Assembly (NCBI GenBank): GCA_047975325.1
Contig: JBKEDF010000030.1
Span: 1-64,000, forward strand
Reading direction: 5' to 3'
Source of the DNA: JBKEDF01 sp047975325
GTDB taxonomy: Bacteria > Pseudomonadota > Alphaproteobacteria > Rhodobacterales > Rhodobacteraceae
DNA length: 64,000 nt
The number at the start of each line of letters is the position of its first letter. Position 1 is the stretch's first letter. The position numbers and the translations under genes are program-made. This document shows, in pieces, positions 18,147 through 27,667 of this stretch. The notes beneath the pieces were generated by a model. The model did not search any database. It worked only from the letters and a program-made list of their open reading frames with translations, and was not told the origin of the DNA.

Positions 18147-19033
18147 AGGGAACCTCGCAATGTCGAAAGCCCGGCAAGTGCGCAGGCAGAACCCGAAAGC
18201 TGACGCGGTTCTACCCCCTGGGCCAGAAGCGCCGCACCATAGCGGCCGGAAAGTGCGGCATCACCGATCAACGTAACGGGTTGGCCCAGCCAATAAGGCC
18301 GCGCCGCCGCAAGTTCGACCCCGATCAACAGACCCGAAAGCCTGGCCCGGGCGGCGCCGGGATCAAGCCCATGCAAAAGACCCTGGGCGCGCAGGCCGAA
18401 AAGTCGTGCGGCAAAACGATGCGGATGCGAGATCGCATCGGAAAGGGCATCCCCGAAGGCATCATCCTGCCAGCTGTCACCCGAAATCCCGTGCCGCAGA
18501 ACGGATTGTTTCGAAAGCAGGGCGAACAGTTCCCCGGTCAGGAAGGTCTGGAAACTGACAACCTCCCCCGCGCTGACCTGAACCCATTTCGAATGGGTTC
18601 CGGGCAGGCAGATCACGCCATCAAAACCGGGATGCAGCGCCAGCGCGCCGGCAATCTGGGTTTCCTCCCCCCGCATCACATCGGCAGGAGCCTCCTGCGA
18701 CAGGCCCGGCGCAATCCTGAAATCGATGCGGGGGTCGCGGGCAGGCACCATTGTCAGCGCCCCGGCATCAAGCGGCGTGCAGGGCACCTTGCGATAGGCG
18801 GCCTCCTGCCACCCCTGCCGCGCGCCAACCATTCCACAGGCCAGAATGGGGATCCGGCCGGTTTCCGGCAGCCACTCCCCGATAAGGTCAAGCAGGGCAG
18901 GTTCAAATTCGGCCGGCTTCAACCGCCCCATCCCCCTATCCGATATCCGGGTCTCCGCCGGACCATCCGGCCCCATCATGGTGGTGCGCAGGTTGGAAGT
19001 TCCCCAATCGGCGGCAATCCAGTCCGGCCTCAT
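18143..19033 (-). CDS. dgoK: 2-dehydro-3-deoxygalactonokinase
   Basis: This 296-residue kinase phosphorylates 2-keto-3-deoxygalactonate, the substrate of the following aldolase. It has the N-terminal [12 protein letters not shown]/phosphate motif, [28 protein letters not shown], and the C-terminal [11 protein letters not shown], all typical of DgoK. It is the first gene of the unit, with a 4-base overlap to dgoA. No galactonate dehydratase is encoded alongside it. The enolase-superfamily enzyme at 40 kb is the only dehydratase candidate in the window. Confidence 0.94.
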   Translation of the reverse strand: MRPDWIAADWGTSNLRTTMMGPDGPAETRISDRGMGRLKPAEFEPALLDLIGEWLPETGRIPILACGMVGARQGWQEAAYRKVPCTPLDAGALTMVPARDPRIDFRIAPGLSQEAPADVMRGEETQIAGALALHPGFDGVICLPGTHSKWVQVSAGEVVSFQTFLTGELFALLSKQSVLRHGISGDSWQDDAFGDALSDAISHPHRFAARLFGLRAQGLLHGLDPGAARARLSGLLIGVELAAARPYWLGQPVTLIGDAALSGRYGAALLAQGVEPRQLSGSACALAGLSTLRGSL

Positions 19034-19186
19034 CCCATCACCACCCTGTCCAAACCGCCGCCCGTTATGAATACGGGTTTTTCGTGCAGGTCGGGAAAGC
19101 AGTGCTCTGGCATGGAAAGGCTCCTTTGGCCGGGCTATGTCCGCTCCGGCTCTGTCATGCGTCGGGTGGGCAAGGCGACCACGGGT

Positions 19187-20092
19187 TCAATCGGCGCCAA
19201 GATGCCGGATCCCCCGGGATTGCGCCAGCGCAATCTGGCGGGCACGTTCACGGAACCGGATGCGGTCCGCTTCATCATATTCGTCCTTGCAGTGATGACA
19301 TTGCGCGCCTTCCTCATAATCGGGATGGCGGCAATCCCCGGGGGACAGGGGGCGGCGGCAGGCATGGCAGGTGATATGCGGCCCCGGCACCAGCCCATGG
19401 CCCACCGAAACCCGCCCGTCAAAAACATAGCATTCCCCCTGCCAAAGGCTTTCTTCCCGGGGGATGTCCTCCAGATATTTCAGAATGCCGCCCTTGAGGT
19501 GATAAACATCCTCCACACCCTGGGCCCGCAGATAGCTGGTGGATTTTTCGCAACGGATGCCCCCGGTGCAATACATCGCAATACGCTTGTTGTGGAACCG
19601 GTCACGATTGGCCTGCCACCAGGCCGGAAAATCACGAAAGCTTGCCGTGCGGGGATCTACCGCCCCTTCGAAATGACCGATGCCGACCTCATAATCATTG
19701 CGCGTGTCGATCACCGCCACATCGGGGGCCGATATCAGCGCATTCCAGTCCTGCGGCGCAACATAGTGACCGACATGGACGGTAGGGTCGATATCGGGTT
19801 GGCCCATCGTCACGATTTCCCGTTTCAGCCGCACCTTGAGGCGTCCGAAGGGCTGCGTTTCGGCCGTGCTTTCCTTCCAGTTGAGATTGGCAAAACCCGG
19901 CACCGCGCGAATATGGGCCAGCATTGCATCGATACCCGCACGCGTACCCGCAATGGTGCCATTGATCCCCTCGCCCGCCAGCAGGAGCGACCCCCGGACC
20001 CCCTGTTTGCGGCCCAGTTCCAACAACGGATCGCGAAGTGCCGCAGGATCGGCAAGCCTTGAGAAATGATAAAGTGCAGCAATAGTGATCAT
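19187..20092 (-). CDS. trhO: tRNA uridine(34) hydroxylase TrhO (rhodanese family)
   Basis: This 301-residue member of the YceA/TrhO family hydroxylates uridine 34 of tRNAs using oxygen, towards 5-methoxyuridine-type wobble bases. It has an N-terminal acylphosphatase-like region ([15 protein letters not shown]), a rhodanese domain with catalytic loop [10 protein letters not shown], and a C-terminal zinc-like segment ([20 protein letters not shown]). The ATG at 20092 follows AAGGAAA. The 5' end of the gene faces pncA divergently. Confidence 0.93.
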   Translation of the reverse strand: MITIAALYHFSRLADPAALRDPLLELGRKQGVRGSLLLAGEGINGTIAGTRAGIDAMLAHIRAVPGFANLNWKESTAETQPFGRLKVRLKREIVTMGQPDIDPTVHVGHYVAPQDWNALISAPDVAVIDTRNDYEVGIGHFEGAVDPRTASFRDFPAWWQANRDRFHNKRIAMYCTGGIRCEKSTSYLRAQGVEDVYHLKGGILKYLEDIPREESLWQGECYVFDGRVSVGHGLVPGPHITCHACRRPLSPGDCRHPDYEEGAQCHHCKDEYDEADRIRFRERARQIALAQSRGIRHLGAD

Positions 20093-20190
20093 CAGGTTTC
20101 CTTCGCGCGGCGGACGGAAAATTGCAAGCCCCGCGCTTGACGCATGCAACAGTCCCCCTTAGGCGAAAGGAGGCCGGAACGGAGGACAGC

Positions 20191-20790
20191 ATGACAGATG
20201 AAGCGCTGATCGTCATTGATGTTCAGGGGGATTTCTGCCCGGGCGGCGCGCTGGCCGTAGCGGGTGGGGATCAGATCATCGCACCGATCAATACCCTGAT
20301 GCGCAGCTTCGGGGCTGTTGTGCTGACCCAGGACTGGCATCCCTCGGATCATAGCTCCTTCGCTGACAATCACCCTGGTGCGGCACCTTTTTCAACGATG
20401 CAAATGCCATATGGCCCGCAGGTTCTATGGCCCCGGCATTGCGTTCAGGGAACACCGGGGGCCGAATTTCATGCCAATCTCGACACCAACGCTGCCAATA
20501 TGGTGATCCGTAAGGGGTTTCATCCTGCAATCGACAGTTATTCGGCCTTTTTCGAGAATGACCATAAGACGGAAACCGGGCTTCATGGATATTTGCGCGA
20601 CCGGGGCATAAAGCGCCTTGTCCTGGCTGGGCTCGCCCTGGATTTTTGTGTGGCTTATTCGGCCCTGGATGCAGCGCGACTGGGCTATGAGGTCCTGGTG
20701 CGTACCGATCTGTGTCGCGCCATTGACCTGGACGGTTCCCGTCACATGATGACGGAAAAGATGCGCAAGGCCGGGGTGCAACTGGCCTGA
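20191..20790 (+). CDS. pncA: Nicotinamidase
   Basis: This 199-residue cysteine hydrolase turns nicotinamide into nicotinate in NAD salvage. The catalytic triad is visible as Asp10 (VIDVQGDFCPGGAL), Lys108 (VIRKGFHP) and Cys153 (LALDFCVAYSALDA). The metal site is Asp48/His50/His54 (QDWHPSDHSSF). The ATG at 20191 follows GGAGGAC. It supplies nicotinate for pncB, which lies 1.6 kb away behind the dmeRF pair. It is convergent with dmeF. Confidence 0.95.
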   Translation: MTDEALIVIDVQGDFCPGGALAVAGGDQIIAPINTLMRSFGAVVLTQDWHPSDHSSFADNHPGAAPFSTMQMPYGPQVLWPRHCVQGTPGAEFHANLDTNAANMVIRKGFHPAIDSYSAFFENDHKTETGLHGYLRDRGIKRLVLAGLALDFCVAYSALDAARLGYEVLVRTDLCRAIDLDGSRHMMTEKMRKAGVQLA

Positions 20791-20813
20791 TCCGGTTGAT
20801 CCGGGGCGGGGTC

Positions 20814-21752
20814 CTAGCGGGTGCTTTCAACCTCGATCGTCAGATGTGACAGGTCGTGGATATGCGAAAGCTTTGCCCGATAGGCGGCTGGTTCCTGGGG
20901 GGCATCGGACTGAACCGAAACAATCGCGCCGTGATGTCCCGGCCCAAGCTGCCAGATATGCAGGTCAGTGATGCGGTCCTGTCCTGTTTCAATCGCTGCA
21001 CGGATTTCGTCCGGCAGATCTTCCCCATCAGGGATGTAGTCGAGCAGGACGCGGCCCGTGTCACGGATCAGGCCCCAGGACCAGCGCGCAATAACCAGAC
21101 CCCCAATAATACCCATGGTGGGGTCCATCCAGTTCCATCCATAGAGACTGCCCATGATCAGCGCGGCAATGGCCAGAACCGATGTCAGCGCATCGGCCAG
21201 CACATGCAGATAGGCCGCGCGCAGGTTGTTATCAGTGGTATGCCCGTGGTGATGGTGCCCATGATCATGGTGTCCATGCCCATGATGGTGGTGATGATCA
21301 TCCCGCAGAAGCCAAGCACAGACGAGGTTGACCACAAGACCGATCACCGCAACCGAAATCGCCTGGGGAAAGCTGATCTCAACCGGGTTGGTGAGGCGCA
21401 CCAGACTTTCCCACCCAATCAGCAGCGCGATCAGCGCCAGAACGACGGCACTGGCAAAACCCGCAAGATCACCAAGCTTACCCGTCCCGAAACTGAACCG
21501 CGGGTTGCGGGCGTTTCGCCGGGCGAAGGAATAGGCCAGGGCCGCAATCAGCATGGCCCCGGCATGGGTGGACATGTGCCAGCCATCCGCCACCAGAGCC
21601 ATGGAGCCAAACAAGGTTCCGGCCGTGATTTCAACCACCATCATGGTTGCGGTGATGGCGATGACAAGCCAGGTGCGACGTTCGTTACGCTGATGGTTGT
21701 CACCAAGAAAGACGTGATCATGCGGGCTGGAAAGGCGGGCGGCAGTATTCAT
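20814..21752 (-). CDS. dmeF: CDF family Co/Ni efflux transporter DmeF
   Basis: This 312-residue cation diffusion facilitator exports divalent metals such as Co and Ni, as known for DmeF. There are six transmembrane helices, the metal-site segments VADGWHMSTHAGAM (helix 2) and HVLADALTSVLA (helix 5), and a His-rich cytoplasmic loop (about 150-172, HHHHHGHGHHDHGHHHHGH). The C-terminal cytoplasmic dimer domain has DLHIWQLGPGHHGAIVSV. The start is coupled to dmeR by an ATGA overlap. It is likely derepressed by Ni or Co through DmeR. Confidence 0.93.
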   Translation of the reverse strand: MNTAARLSSPHDHVFLGDNHQRNERRTWLVIAITATMMVVEITAGTLFGSMALVADGWHMSTHAGAMLIAALAYSFARRNARNPRFSFGTGKLGDLAGFASAVVLALIALLIGWESLVRLTNPVEISFPQAISVAVIGLVVNLVCAWLLRDDHHHHHGHGHHDHGHHHHGHTTDNNLRAAYLHVLADALTSVLAIAALIMGSLYGWNWMDPTMGIIGGLVIARWSWGLIRDTGRVLLDYIPDGEDLPDEIRAAIETGQDRITDLHIWQLGPGHHGAIVSVQSDAPQEPAAYRAKLSHIHDLSHLTIEVESTR

Positions 21753-22027
21753 TTCATGTAGGTCCTGATGACGTCAATCAGTTCCGCCGCACCTTGCGCG
21801 CGCGCCGGATCATCATCCTTGTCGGGGTTTGAGACATGCGCGCGAATGTGGTCTTCAACCAGTTCCGCCGTCAGGCCCGCAAGCGCCCCGCGGATCGAAG
21901 CGGTCAAGTTCAACACCTCACCACAGGGGGCCTCGGCCTCCAGCGCACGCTCGACGGCTTCGATCTGGCCCTTCAGGCGGCGCACCCGGGCGAGGAGTTT
22001 GGATTTATGCTTGACGGTATGCGACAT
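21749..22027 (-). CDS. dmeR: Metal-responsive repressor DmeR (RcnR/FrmR family)
   Basis: This 92-residue all-helical repressor of the CsoR/RcnR/FrmR family has KSKLLARVRRLKGQIEAVERALE at the N-terminus. The metal-site residues are a Cys in EAPCGEV and His in EDHIRAHV, plus an N-terminal His. It sits directly upstream of dmeF with a 4-base overlap, the known dmeRF arrangement. A palindrome four bases before the ATG is the likely operator, so it should repress itself and dmeF. A formaldehyde-responsive FrmR role is less likely given the neighbour. Confidence 0.92.
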   Translation of the reverse strand: MSHTVKHKSKLLARVRRLKGQIEAVERALEAEAPCGEVLNLTASIRGALAGLTAELVEDHIRAHVSNPDKDDDPARAQGAAELIDVIRTYMK

Positions 22028-22030
22028 AGC

Positions 22031-22047
22031 ATAGGGGTATATCCTAT
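22031..22047. promoter_or_regulatory. Likely DmeR operator
   Basis: ATAGG-GGTATAT-CCTAT is a 17-bp palindrome with perfect 5-bp arms and a G-rich, AT-centred core, as seen at RcnR/DmeR-type sites. It ends four bases upstream of the dmeR start codon, so binding would block transcription or translation start of dmeRF. Confidence 0.65.
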
Positions 22048-22289
22048 TTTTAACTGATACAAGCCTCGTCCCGACGTCGGCTTATCCCGGAAGAGATCGC
22101 TGTCATTGAAAAGGGCCGCATCCGGCGAAAGCATCCGGGATCGAAGAACACCGGCACCAAGGCACCCGATGGGGGCACCGCCCGCCACACGGGCCATGGC
22201 ATGGAGGGGACAGATCAGCACGATATCGCAAAGCGTTTTTCCGCAAATCATTCGGCGCGCAAACTGCTGCATTCATGCCACCGATAGCT
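22048..22289. other. Intergenic region dmeR-pncB, no gene seen
   Basis: This 240-bp stretch lies between the dmeR operator and the pncB palindrome. Both strands have open frames, but none has a ribosome site, family-like protein or sensible codon use. I see no tRNA or intrinsic terminator in it. Confidence 0.5.
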
Positions 22290-22316
22290 GCAAATGCACC
22301 CGTTTTTGGCATTTGC
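22290..22316. promoter_or_regulatory. Palindrome upstream of pncB
   Basis: GCAAATGC and GCATTTGC are perfect 8-bp inverted arms 11 bp apart, 80 bp upstream of the pncB start codon. NAD-salvage genes in proteobacteria are often controlled by NrtR- or NadQ-type regulators, so this is a candidate operator. The T5 run in the loop is not placed to make it a terminator. Confidence 0.4.
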
Positions 22317-22396
22317 CTGCCGATCCGGGGCGGACCGGGCTTGCATGACCCTCCGGATCAAGGCACCACGGGACAACGAGTTCAGGGGGACGGGCC

Positions 22397-23689
22397 ATGG
22401 TTGATATCGCAACCCGCGTACATGATCACCAATGGAAGATCGACCCGATCGTCCGGTCACTGATCGATACTGATTTCTACAAGCTCCTGATGTGCCAGTC
22501 GGTCTTTCGCAACAAGCCCGATACCGATGTGACCTTCAGCCTGATCAACCGCACCAAATCCATACGGCTTGCCGATCTGGTGGATGAGGGCGAGCTGCGC
22601 GAACAGCTGGACCATATCCGCGGCCTCCGGCTGACCCGGGGGGAAAGCACCTATCTGCGAGGTAATACCTTTTATGGCAAACGCCAGATGTTCCGTTCCG
22701 ATTTCATGGAATGGTTCGAGGGGCTTCAGCTTCCGCCCTATCATCTGGAAAAGCGCGATGGGCAGTATGAACTGACCTTCGAAGGCAAATGGCACGAGGT
22801 CATGCTGTGGGAAATCCCCGCGCTGGCGGTGCTGATGGAATTGCGGTCCCGCGCGGTGCTGGAAACGCTGGGGCGGTTCGAATTGCAGGTCCTCTATGCC
22901 CGCGCGATGACCAAGCTTTGGGAAAAGATCGAAAGGCTGCGCAGGATCCCGGATCTGAAGATCGCAGATTTCGGCACCAGACGACGACATTCCTTCCTGT
23001 GGCAGGACTGGTGCGTCCAGGCCATGACGGAAGGATTGGGCGAAGCCTTTTCCGGCACCTCCAACGTGCGGATCGCGATGCGCCGGGATCTTGAGGCGAT
23101 CGGAACCAATGCCCATGAATTGCCAATGGTCTATTCCGCATTGGCCGAAACGGATGCGGATCTTGCCCAGGCACCCTATCAGGTCCTGGCCGACTGGCAT
23201 GAAGAACATGACGGCAATCTGCGGATCATCCTGCCTGACACTTATGGCACGGATAGCTTCCTCGCCCGCGCACCGGACTGGCTGACATCCTGGACCGGGA
23301 TGCGGATCGACAGTGGCGATCCGGCACAGGGCGCGGAAGCCGCCATCGCCTGGTGGAAGGAACGCGGCGAAGATCCGCGCCAAAAGCTGATCATCTTTTC
23401 CGACGGGCTGGATGTGGAAAAGATCGAACAGCTCCAGCAGCAATTCGCCGGACGTACCAAGGTTTCCTTTGGCTGGGGCACCAAGCTTACCAATGATTTC
23501 CGTGGGTTGGTGGCGGGGGATGCGCTTGCCCCATTCAGCCTGGTCTGCAAGGCCGTGACCGCCAATGGACGCCCGACCGTCAAGCTTTCGGACAACCCCA
23601 ACAAGGCCATGGGACCAACTGATGAAATCGCGCGTTACAAACGTGTCTTTGCCGTCGGGGAACAGACACCTCTTGCCGTCGAAGTCTGA
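22397..23689 (+). CDS. pncB: Nicotinate phosphoribosyltransferase
   Basis: This 430-residue enzyme makes nicotinate mononucleotide from nicotinate and PRPP. It has the N-terminal LIDTDFYKLLMCQSVF, the phosphoryl-acceptor region GTRRRHSFLWQ (His), FSGTSNVRIA, GTNAHELPMVYSA, RIDSGDP and FGWGTKLTNDF, all characteristic of PncB. It completes the salvage route started by pncA. It is monocistronic as far as can be seen, with a possible operator upstream. Confidence 0.96.
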   Translation: MVDIATRVHDHQWKIDPIVRSLIDTDFYKLLMCQSVFRNKPDTDVTFSLINRTKSIRLADLVDEGELREQLDHIRGLRLTRGESTYLRGNTFYGKRQMFRSDFMEWFEGLQLPPYHLEKRDGQYELTFEGKWHEVMLWEIPALAVLMELRSRAVLETLGRFELQVLYARAMTKLWEKIERLRRIPDLKIADFGTRRRHSFLWQDWCVQAMTEGLGEAFSGTSNVRIAMRRDLEAIGTNAHELPMVYSALAETDADLAQAPYQVLADWHEEHDGNLRIILPDTYGTDSFLARAPDWLTSWTGMRIDSGDPAQGAEAAIAWWKERGEDPRQKLIIFSDGLDVEKIEQLQQQFAGRTKVSFGWGTKLTNDFRGLVAGDALAPFSLVCKAVTANGRPTVKLSDNPNKAMGPTDEIARYKRVFAVGEQTPLAVEV

Positions 23690-23775
23690 TCCCGCCACCG
23701 CCCCATACCGCGTCATTTGCGCCCGTCAAGGCAGCTTGCTATAGGGCGCGAAACCAGCTGACAAAGGGCAGGCCC

Positions 23776-25041
23776 ATGGATCATTTCCTCTATCGCAACG
23801 GGCATCTTCATGCCGAGGATGTGGCGCTTTCCGATATCGCCACAGTGGTCGATACACCCTTTTACTGCTATTCCACCGCAACGCTGACACGGCATTACAG
23901 CCTGTTTACCGAAGCCCTTTCCCCGCTGCCTCACCTGGTCTGTTTCGCAATAAAATCACTGTCCAATCAGGCCGTCCTGCGAATTCTGGGGGGGCTTGGT
24001 GCGGGAATGGACGTGGTTTCGGGCGGTGAATATCGCAGGGCCCGCGCCGCAGGCGTTCCGGGTGAAAGGATCGTCTTTTCCGGCGTGGGCAAGACCCGGG
24101 AGGAAATGCGCCTCGCGCTGACCGGCGGGATCCGGCAGTTCAATGTCGAATCCGAACCGGAACTGCGCGCGCTTTCCGAAGTGGCCACGACGCTTGGTCT
24201 GACCGCGCCGATCACGCTGCGTGTCAATCCCGATGTGGATGCCCGCACACATGAAAAGATTGCAACCGGCAAGAAGGAAAACAAGTTCGGGATCCCGATC
24301 GCCCGCGCCCGCGAAGTCTATGCCGAAGCCGCGCGACTGCCGGGTATCGAGGTGATCGGCATCGACGTGCATATCGGCAGTCAGTTGACCGAACTGGAAC
24401 CGTTTGAACAGGCCTATCTGAAACTTGCCGATCTGACACGCGCCCTGCGCGCCGATGGCCATGATATCCGCAGGCTGGATCTGGGCGGCGGGCTGGGCAT
24501 TCCCTATGAGCGCAGCAATTCCGCGCCCCCCCTTCCACTTGAATATGGCGCGCTGATCAAACGCACCGTGGGCGATCTGGGCTGCGAGATCGAAATAGAA
24601 CCAGGACGGCTGATTTCCGGCAATGCCGGACTGCTGGTTTCGCGCGTGATCTATGTCAAACAGGGCGAAGGGCGTGACTTCGTGATCCTTGATGCCGCAA
24701 TGAACGACCTGCTGCGTCCGGCCATGTATGGCGCCTATCACGATATCGTCCCGCTGGCCGAACAGGCCCCGGGAACGGAACCGCGCCCCTATGACGTGGT
24801 CGGCCCGGTTTGTGAAACCGGCGATACCTTTGCCAAGGCCCGCAATCTGCCGCCCCTTTCGGAGGGTGACCTTATCGCCTTCCGTTCCGCCGGTGCCTAT
24901 GGCGCGGTAATGGCGTCGGAATATAACACAAGGCCGCTGATCCCCGAAGTTCTGGTAAAGGAGGATCACTTCGCCGTCATCCGGCAACGTCCGACATTTG
25001 ACGAAATCCTCAATCGCGATAGCATACCCGAATGGCTGTGA
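23776..25041 (+). CDS. lysA: Diaminopimelate decarboxylase
   Basis: This 421-residue PLP enzyme carries out the last step of lysine synthesis. It has the PLP-binding Lys in VCFAIKSLSNQAVL, GAGMDVVSGGEYRRA, HIGSQ, the phosphate-binding DLGGGLGIPY, EPGRLISGNAG, and CETGDTFAKAR with the Cys of the second subunit. It starts at ATG 23776 soon after pncB. The next gene follows 25 bp later, an arrangement often seen in Rhodobacterales (lysA then a TIGR02302 protein). Confidence 0.96.
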   Translation: MDHFLYRNGHLHAEDVALSDIATVVDTPFYCYSTATLTRHYSLFTEALSPLPHLVCFAIKSLSNQAVLRILGGLGAGMDVVSGGEYRRARAAGVPGERIVFSGVGKTREEMRLALTGGIRQFNVESEPELRALSEVATTLGLTAPITLRVNPDVDARTHEKIATGKKENKFGIPIARAREVYAEAARLPGIEVIGIDVHIGSQLTELEPFEQAYLKLADLTRALRADGHDIRRLDLGGGLGIPYERSNSAPPLPLEYGALIKRTVGDLGCEIEIEPGRLISGNAGLLVSRVIYVKQGEGRDFVILDAAMNDLLRPAMYGAYHDIVPLAEQAPGTEPRPYDVVGPVCETGDTFAKARNLPPLSEGDLIAFRSAGAYGAVMASEYNTRPLIPEVLVKEDHFAVIRQRPTFDEILNRDSIPEWL

Positions 25042-25066
25042 ACCAGCATGGCCGGAAGCAGGGTGA

Positions 25067-27613
25067 ATGGACCAGAAAACACGCCAGGAACTGATACGGA
25101 AACTGCGCTGGCCCCTGCGACTTACCTTCGCGGGGCTCTGGGCGGAACGGCTGGTGCGCGCTTTCTGGCCGCTCTGGTCACTGGTGCTGACGGTTCTCGC
25201 CTGTCTTGCCTTCGGGCTTCAGGACTACCTGACGGCTGAGGCCATCTATGCCCTTGCCGCCCTGGTGGTGGTGTCGTTCCTCTGGTCGCTCTGGTATGGC
25301 TGGCGACATTTCCGTCGCCCGCTGAAAGTGGAGGCGGCAAGACGCCTCGATGCCTCGCTCCCCGGCAGGCCGCTATCGGCCCTGACGGACCGGCAGGCCA
25401 TCGGCGCGACAGATCCTGCATCCCGTGCGGTCTGGGCCGCGCATCTGCGCCGCATGGCAAAACGCGCCGCAACGGCCCGCGCCGTGCGCCCGGATCTGAA
25501 GCTTTCCTCCCGTGATGTCTTTGGCCTGCGCTATCTGGCCCTTACCGCCTTGGTTATCGCGCTCCTCTTCGGGTCGATCTGGCGTGTGGCCTCGGTGATG
25601 GGTCCGGGCCCGGCACAGGCCCTGATCGCGGGCCCAAGCTGGGAAGGCTGGATCCAGCCGCCATCCTATACCGGCAAACCCACGCTCTATCTCAATGATA
25701 TCGACAGGGTAAGCTTCGAAGTACCGACCGGAAGCCAGGTGCAGATCCGCTTCTATGGCGAAGTCGGTGCGCTTTCGCTTTCCGAAAATGTCTCCGGTCG
25801 CGCGGGCGATGCATCCGACCCCACCGCCCCCGTGCAGGATTTCGACATTGACCGCAGCGGCACGATTGAAATCGAAGGCCCCAAGGGCCGGACCTGGAAT
25901 ATCACCGCCCTGCGCGACATTGCCCCTGATATCGAAGCCAGCGGCAAGATCGAACGCGAATCCGATGGCCGGATGAAACTTCCCTTCAGCGCGAAGGACG
26001 ATTACGGCGTCGTTGGCGGACAGGCGCGAATCGTGCTGGATCTTAACGCGGTGGATCGTCGCCACGGCCTTGCCGCAGAACCCGAACCGATTGAACCGAT
26101 CGTGCTGGACCTGCCCCTGCCGATCACCGGGGATCGTACCGAATTCACCGAAACGCTGATCGACGATCTTTCGCAACATGTGCTGGCCAATCTGCCGGTC
26201 ACTGTCAGCCTGTCAGCCCATGACGCGCCAGGGCAGACCGGCACCGCACCGCCCTTGCAGATCACCCTGCCCGGCAAGCGTTTCTTCGATCCGCTGGCGG
26301 CAGCCATCATCGAAATGCGCCGCGACCTTCTGTGGAACCGTGAAAATGCCGCGCGTTCGGCGCAGATCTTCCGCGCAGTGACCTACCGGCCCGAAGGCTT
26401 CATCCGCAATGAACGCGCCTGGCTGCGGCTGCGCGTCGCAATGCGCAGGCTCGATACGGAAGTCATGGATCTTTCAGTCGAAACACGGGATGAACTGGCC
26501 GCCACGCTTTGGGATATCGCGCTGATGTTCGAGGAGGGTGATCTCGCCTCTGCCCGCGAAAGGCTGCGCCGGGCACAGGACCGCCTGGATGAGGCGATCC
26601 GCAATGGCGCAGATCCTTCGGAAATCGAAGAGTTGATGCAGGAACTCCGCGAGGCAATGAACGACTATATGCGCCAGCTTGCCGAGGAGGCCGCCCGCAA
26701 CCCCGACAGTCAGGCCGGGTTGGAACAACAGGGAATGGAAATGTCCGGCGACCAGCTTCAGCAATTGCTGCAGGAGCTGCAAAAGGCGCTGGAGGAAGGC
26801 CGCATGGAAGAAGCGGCGGAAATGATGGAGATGCTCCGCCAGTTGATGGAAAACATGCAGGTCACGCAGGGCGAAGGCGGCCAGGGCGGACCGGGCCAGC
26901 AGGCGATGCGGGATCTGGCAGATACGCTGCGCGATCAACAGGATCTGTCCGATGACAGCTTTTCGGAACTTCAGAACCAGGACGGACAACAAGGGGAACA
27001 ACAGGGCCAGCAGGAAGGTCAGCAGGGCCAACAGGGTCAACAAGGCCAGCAGGGGCAGCAACCGGGCCGCAATGGCCAGAATCAGGAAGGGGTGGGGCGC
27101 GAGGGCCAGGGCCAGGGCCTTGCCGATCGCCAACGCGAACTCAGCAACCGGCTTGGGCAGTTGAACGGCTCCAACCTGCCCGGTGGCGACTCCGAACAGG
27201 GCGAGGCGGGGCGCCGGGCGCTGGATGAGGCCGAAAGATCGATGGAAGAAGCCGAAAGGGCGCTGCGCGATGGTGACCTGCCCGGCGCCTTGGACAGGCA
27301 GGCCGATGCAATGCGCGCAATGCGCGAAGGCATGCGTGCCCTTGGCGAAGCCATGGCACAGGAACGCCGTGAGGAAAATGGCGGGGGCGAGGGGGAGGCC
27401 TTTGGACGCGCCGACCCGAATTCGGCCCGCGACCCCCTGGGCCGCGAACCGGGTGACGGCGCGCGGATCGGATCGGATCGCAACATGTTGCAGGGCGACG
27501 ATGTCTATCGTCGTGCGGAGGATCTGCTTGATGAAATCCGCCGCAGGCAGGGTGAACAGAGCCGCCCGGAAACCGAACGCGACTATCTTGAACGCCTTCT
27601 CGACATGTTCTGA
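25067..27613 (+). CDS. TIGR02302/DUF4175 family large membrane protein
   Basis: This 848-residue protein has two or three N-terminal transmembrane helices (about 25-75 and 160-180). A beta-rich middle region follows (about 185-400), with PPSYTGKPTLYLNDIDRVSFEVPTGS resembling DUF4175. The C-terminal half is a long helical/coiled-coil region with many Gln-Gly repeats (about 645-675, QQGEQQGQQEG and similar). Its order after lysA fits the TIGR02302 family. The function is not established; an envelope role is possible. The Gln-rich part is made of repeated CAG/GGC codons and could be length-variable. Confidence 0.87.
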   Translation: MDQKTRQELIRKLRWPLRLTFAGLWAERLVRAFWPLWSLVLTVLACLAFGLQDYLTAEAIYALAALVVVSFLWSLWYGWRHFRRPLKVEAARRLDASLPGRPLSALTDRQAIGATDPASRAVWAAHLRRMAKRAATARAVRPDLKLSSRDVFGLRYLALTALVIALLFGSIWRVASVMGPGPAQALIAGPSWEGWIQPPSYTGKPTLYLNDIDRVSFEVPTGSQVQIRFYGEVGALSLSENVSGRAGDASDPTAPVQDFDIDRSGTIEIEGPKGRTWNITALRDIAPDIEASGKIERESDGRMKLPFSAKDDYGVVGGQARIVLDLNAVDRRHGLAAEPEPIEPIVLDLPLPITGDRTEFTETLIDDLSQHVLANLPVTVSLSAHDAPGQTGTAPPLQITLPGKRFFDPLAAAIIEMRRDLLWNRENAARSAQIFRAVTYRPEGFIRNERAWLRLRVAMRRLDTEVMDLSVETRDELAATLWDIALMFEEGDLASARERLRRAQDRLDEAIRNGADPSEIEELMQELREAMNDYMRQLAEEAARNPDSQAGLEQQGMEMSGDQLQQLLQELQKALEEGRMEEAAEMMEMLRQLMENMQVTQGEGGQGGPGQQAMRDLADTLRDQQDLSDDSFSELQNQDGQQGEQQGQQEGQQGQQGQQGQQGQQPGRNGQNQEGVGREGQGQGLADRQRELSNRLGQLNGSNLPGGDSEQGEAGRRALDEAERSMEEAERALRDGDLPGALDRQADAMRAMREGMRALGEAMAQERREENGGGEGEAFGRADPNSARDPLGREPGDGARIGSDRNMLQGDDVYRRAEDLLDEIRRRQGEQSRPETERDYLERLLDMF

Positions 27614-27667
27614 CACTTTGGCCGCGTTCGAAAAACGCAGGCACGGGCAACGGGTCTGGTTATCCCG

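Noticed and set aside
18281..20062. Open frame of 593 codons on the plus strand across dgoK and trhO
   Set aside because: It runs through two recognised genes and the intergenic region on the opposite strand, and its protein has no motif or ribosome site. It is a high-GC shadow frame.
22106..22348. 80-codon plus-strand and 99-codon minus-strand frames in the dmeR-pncB intergenic region
   Set aside because: Neither has a ribosome site or recognisable family, and both overlap the operator-like palindromes. They are likely chance open frames.
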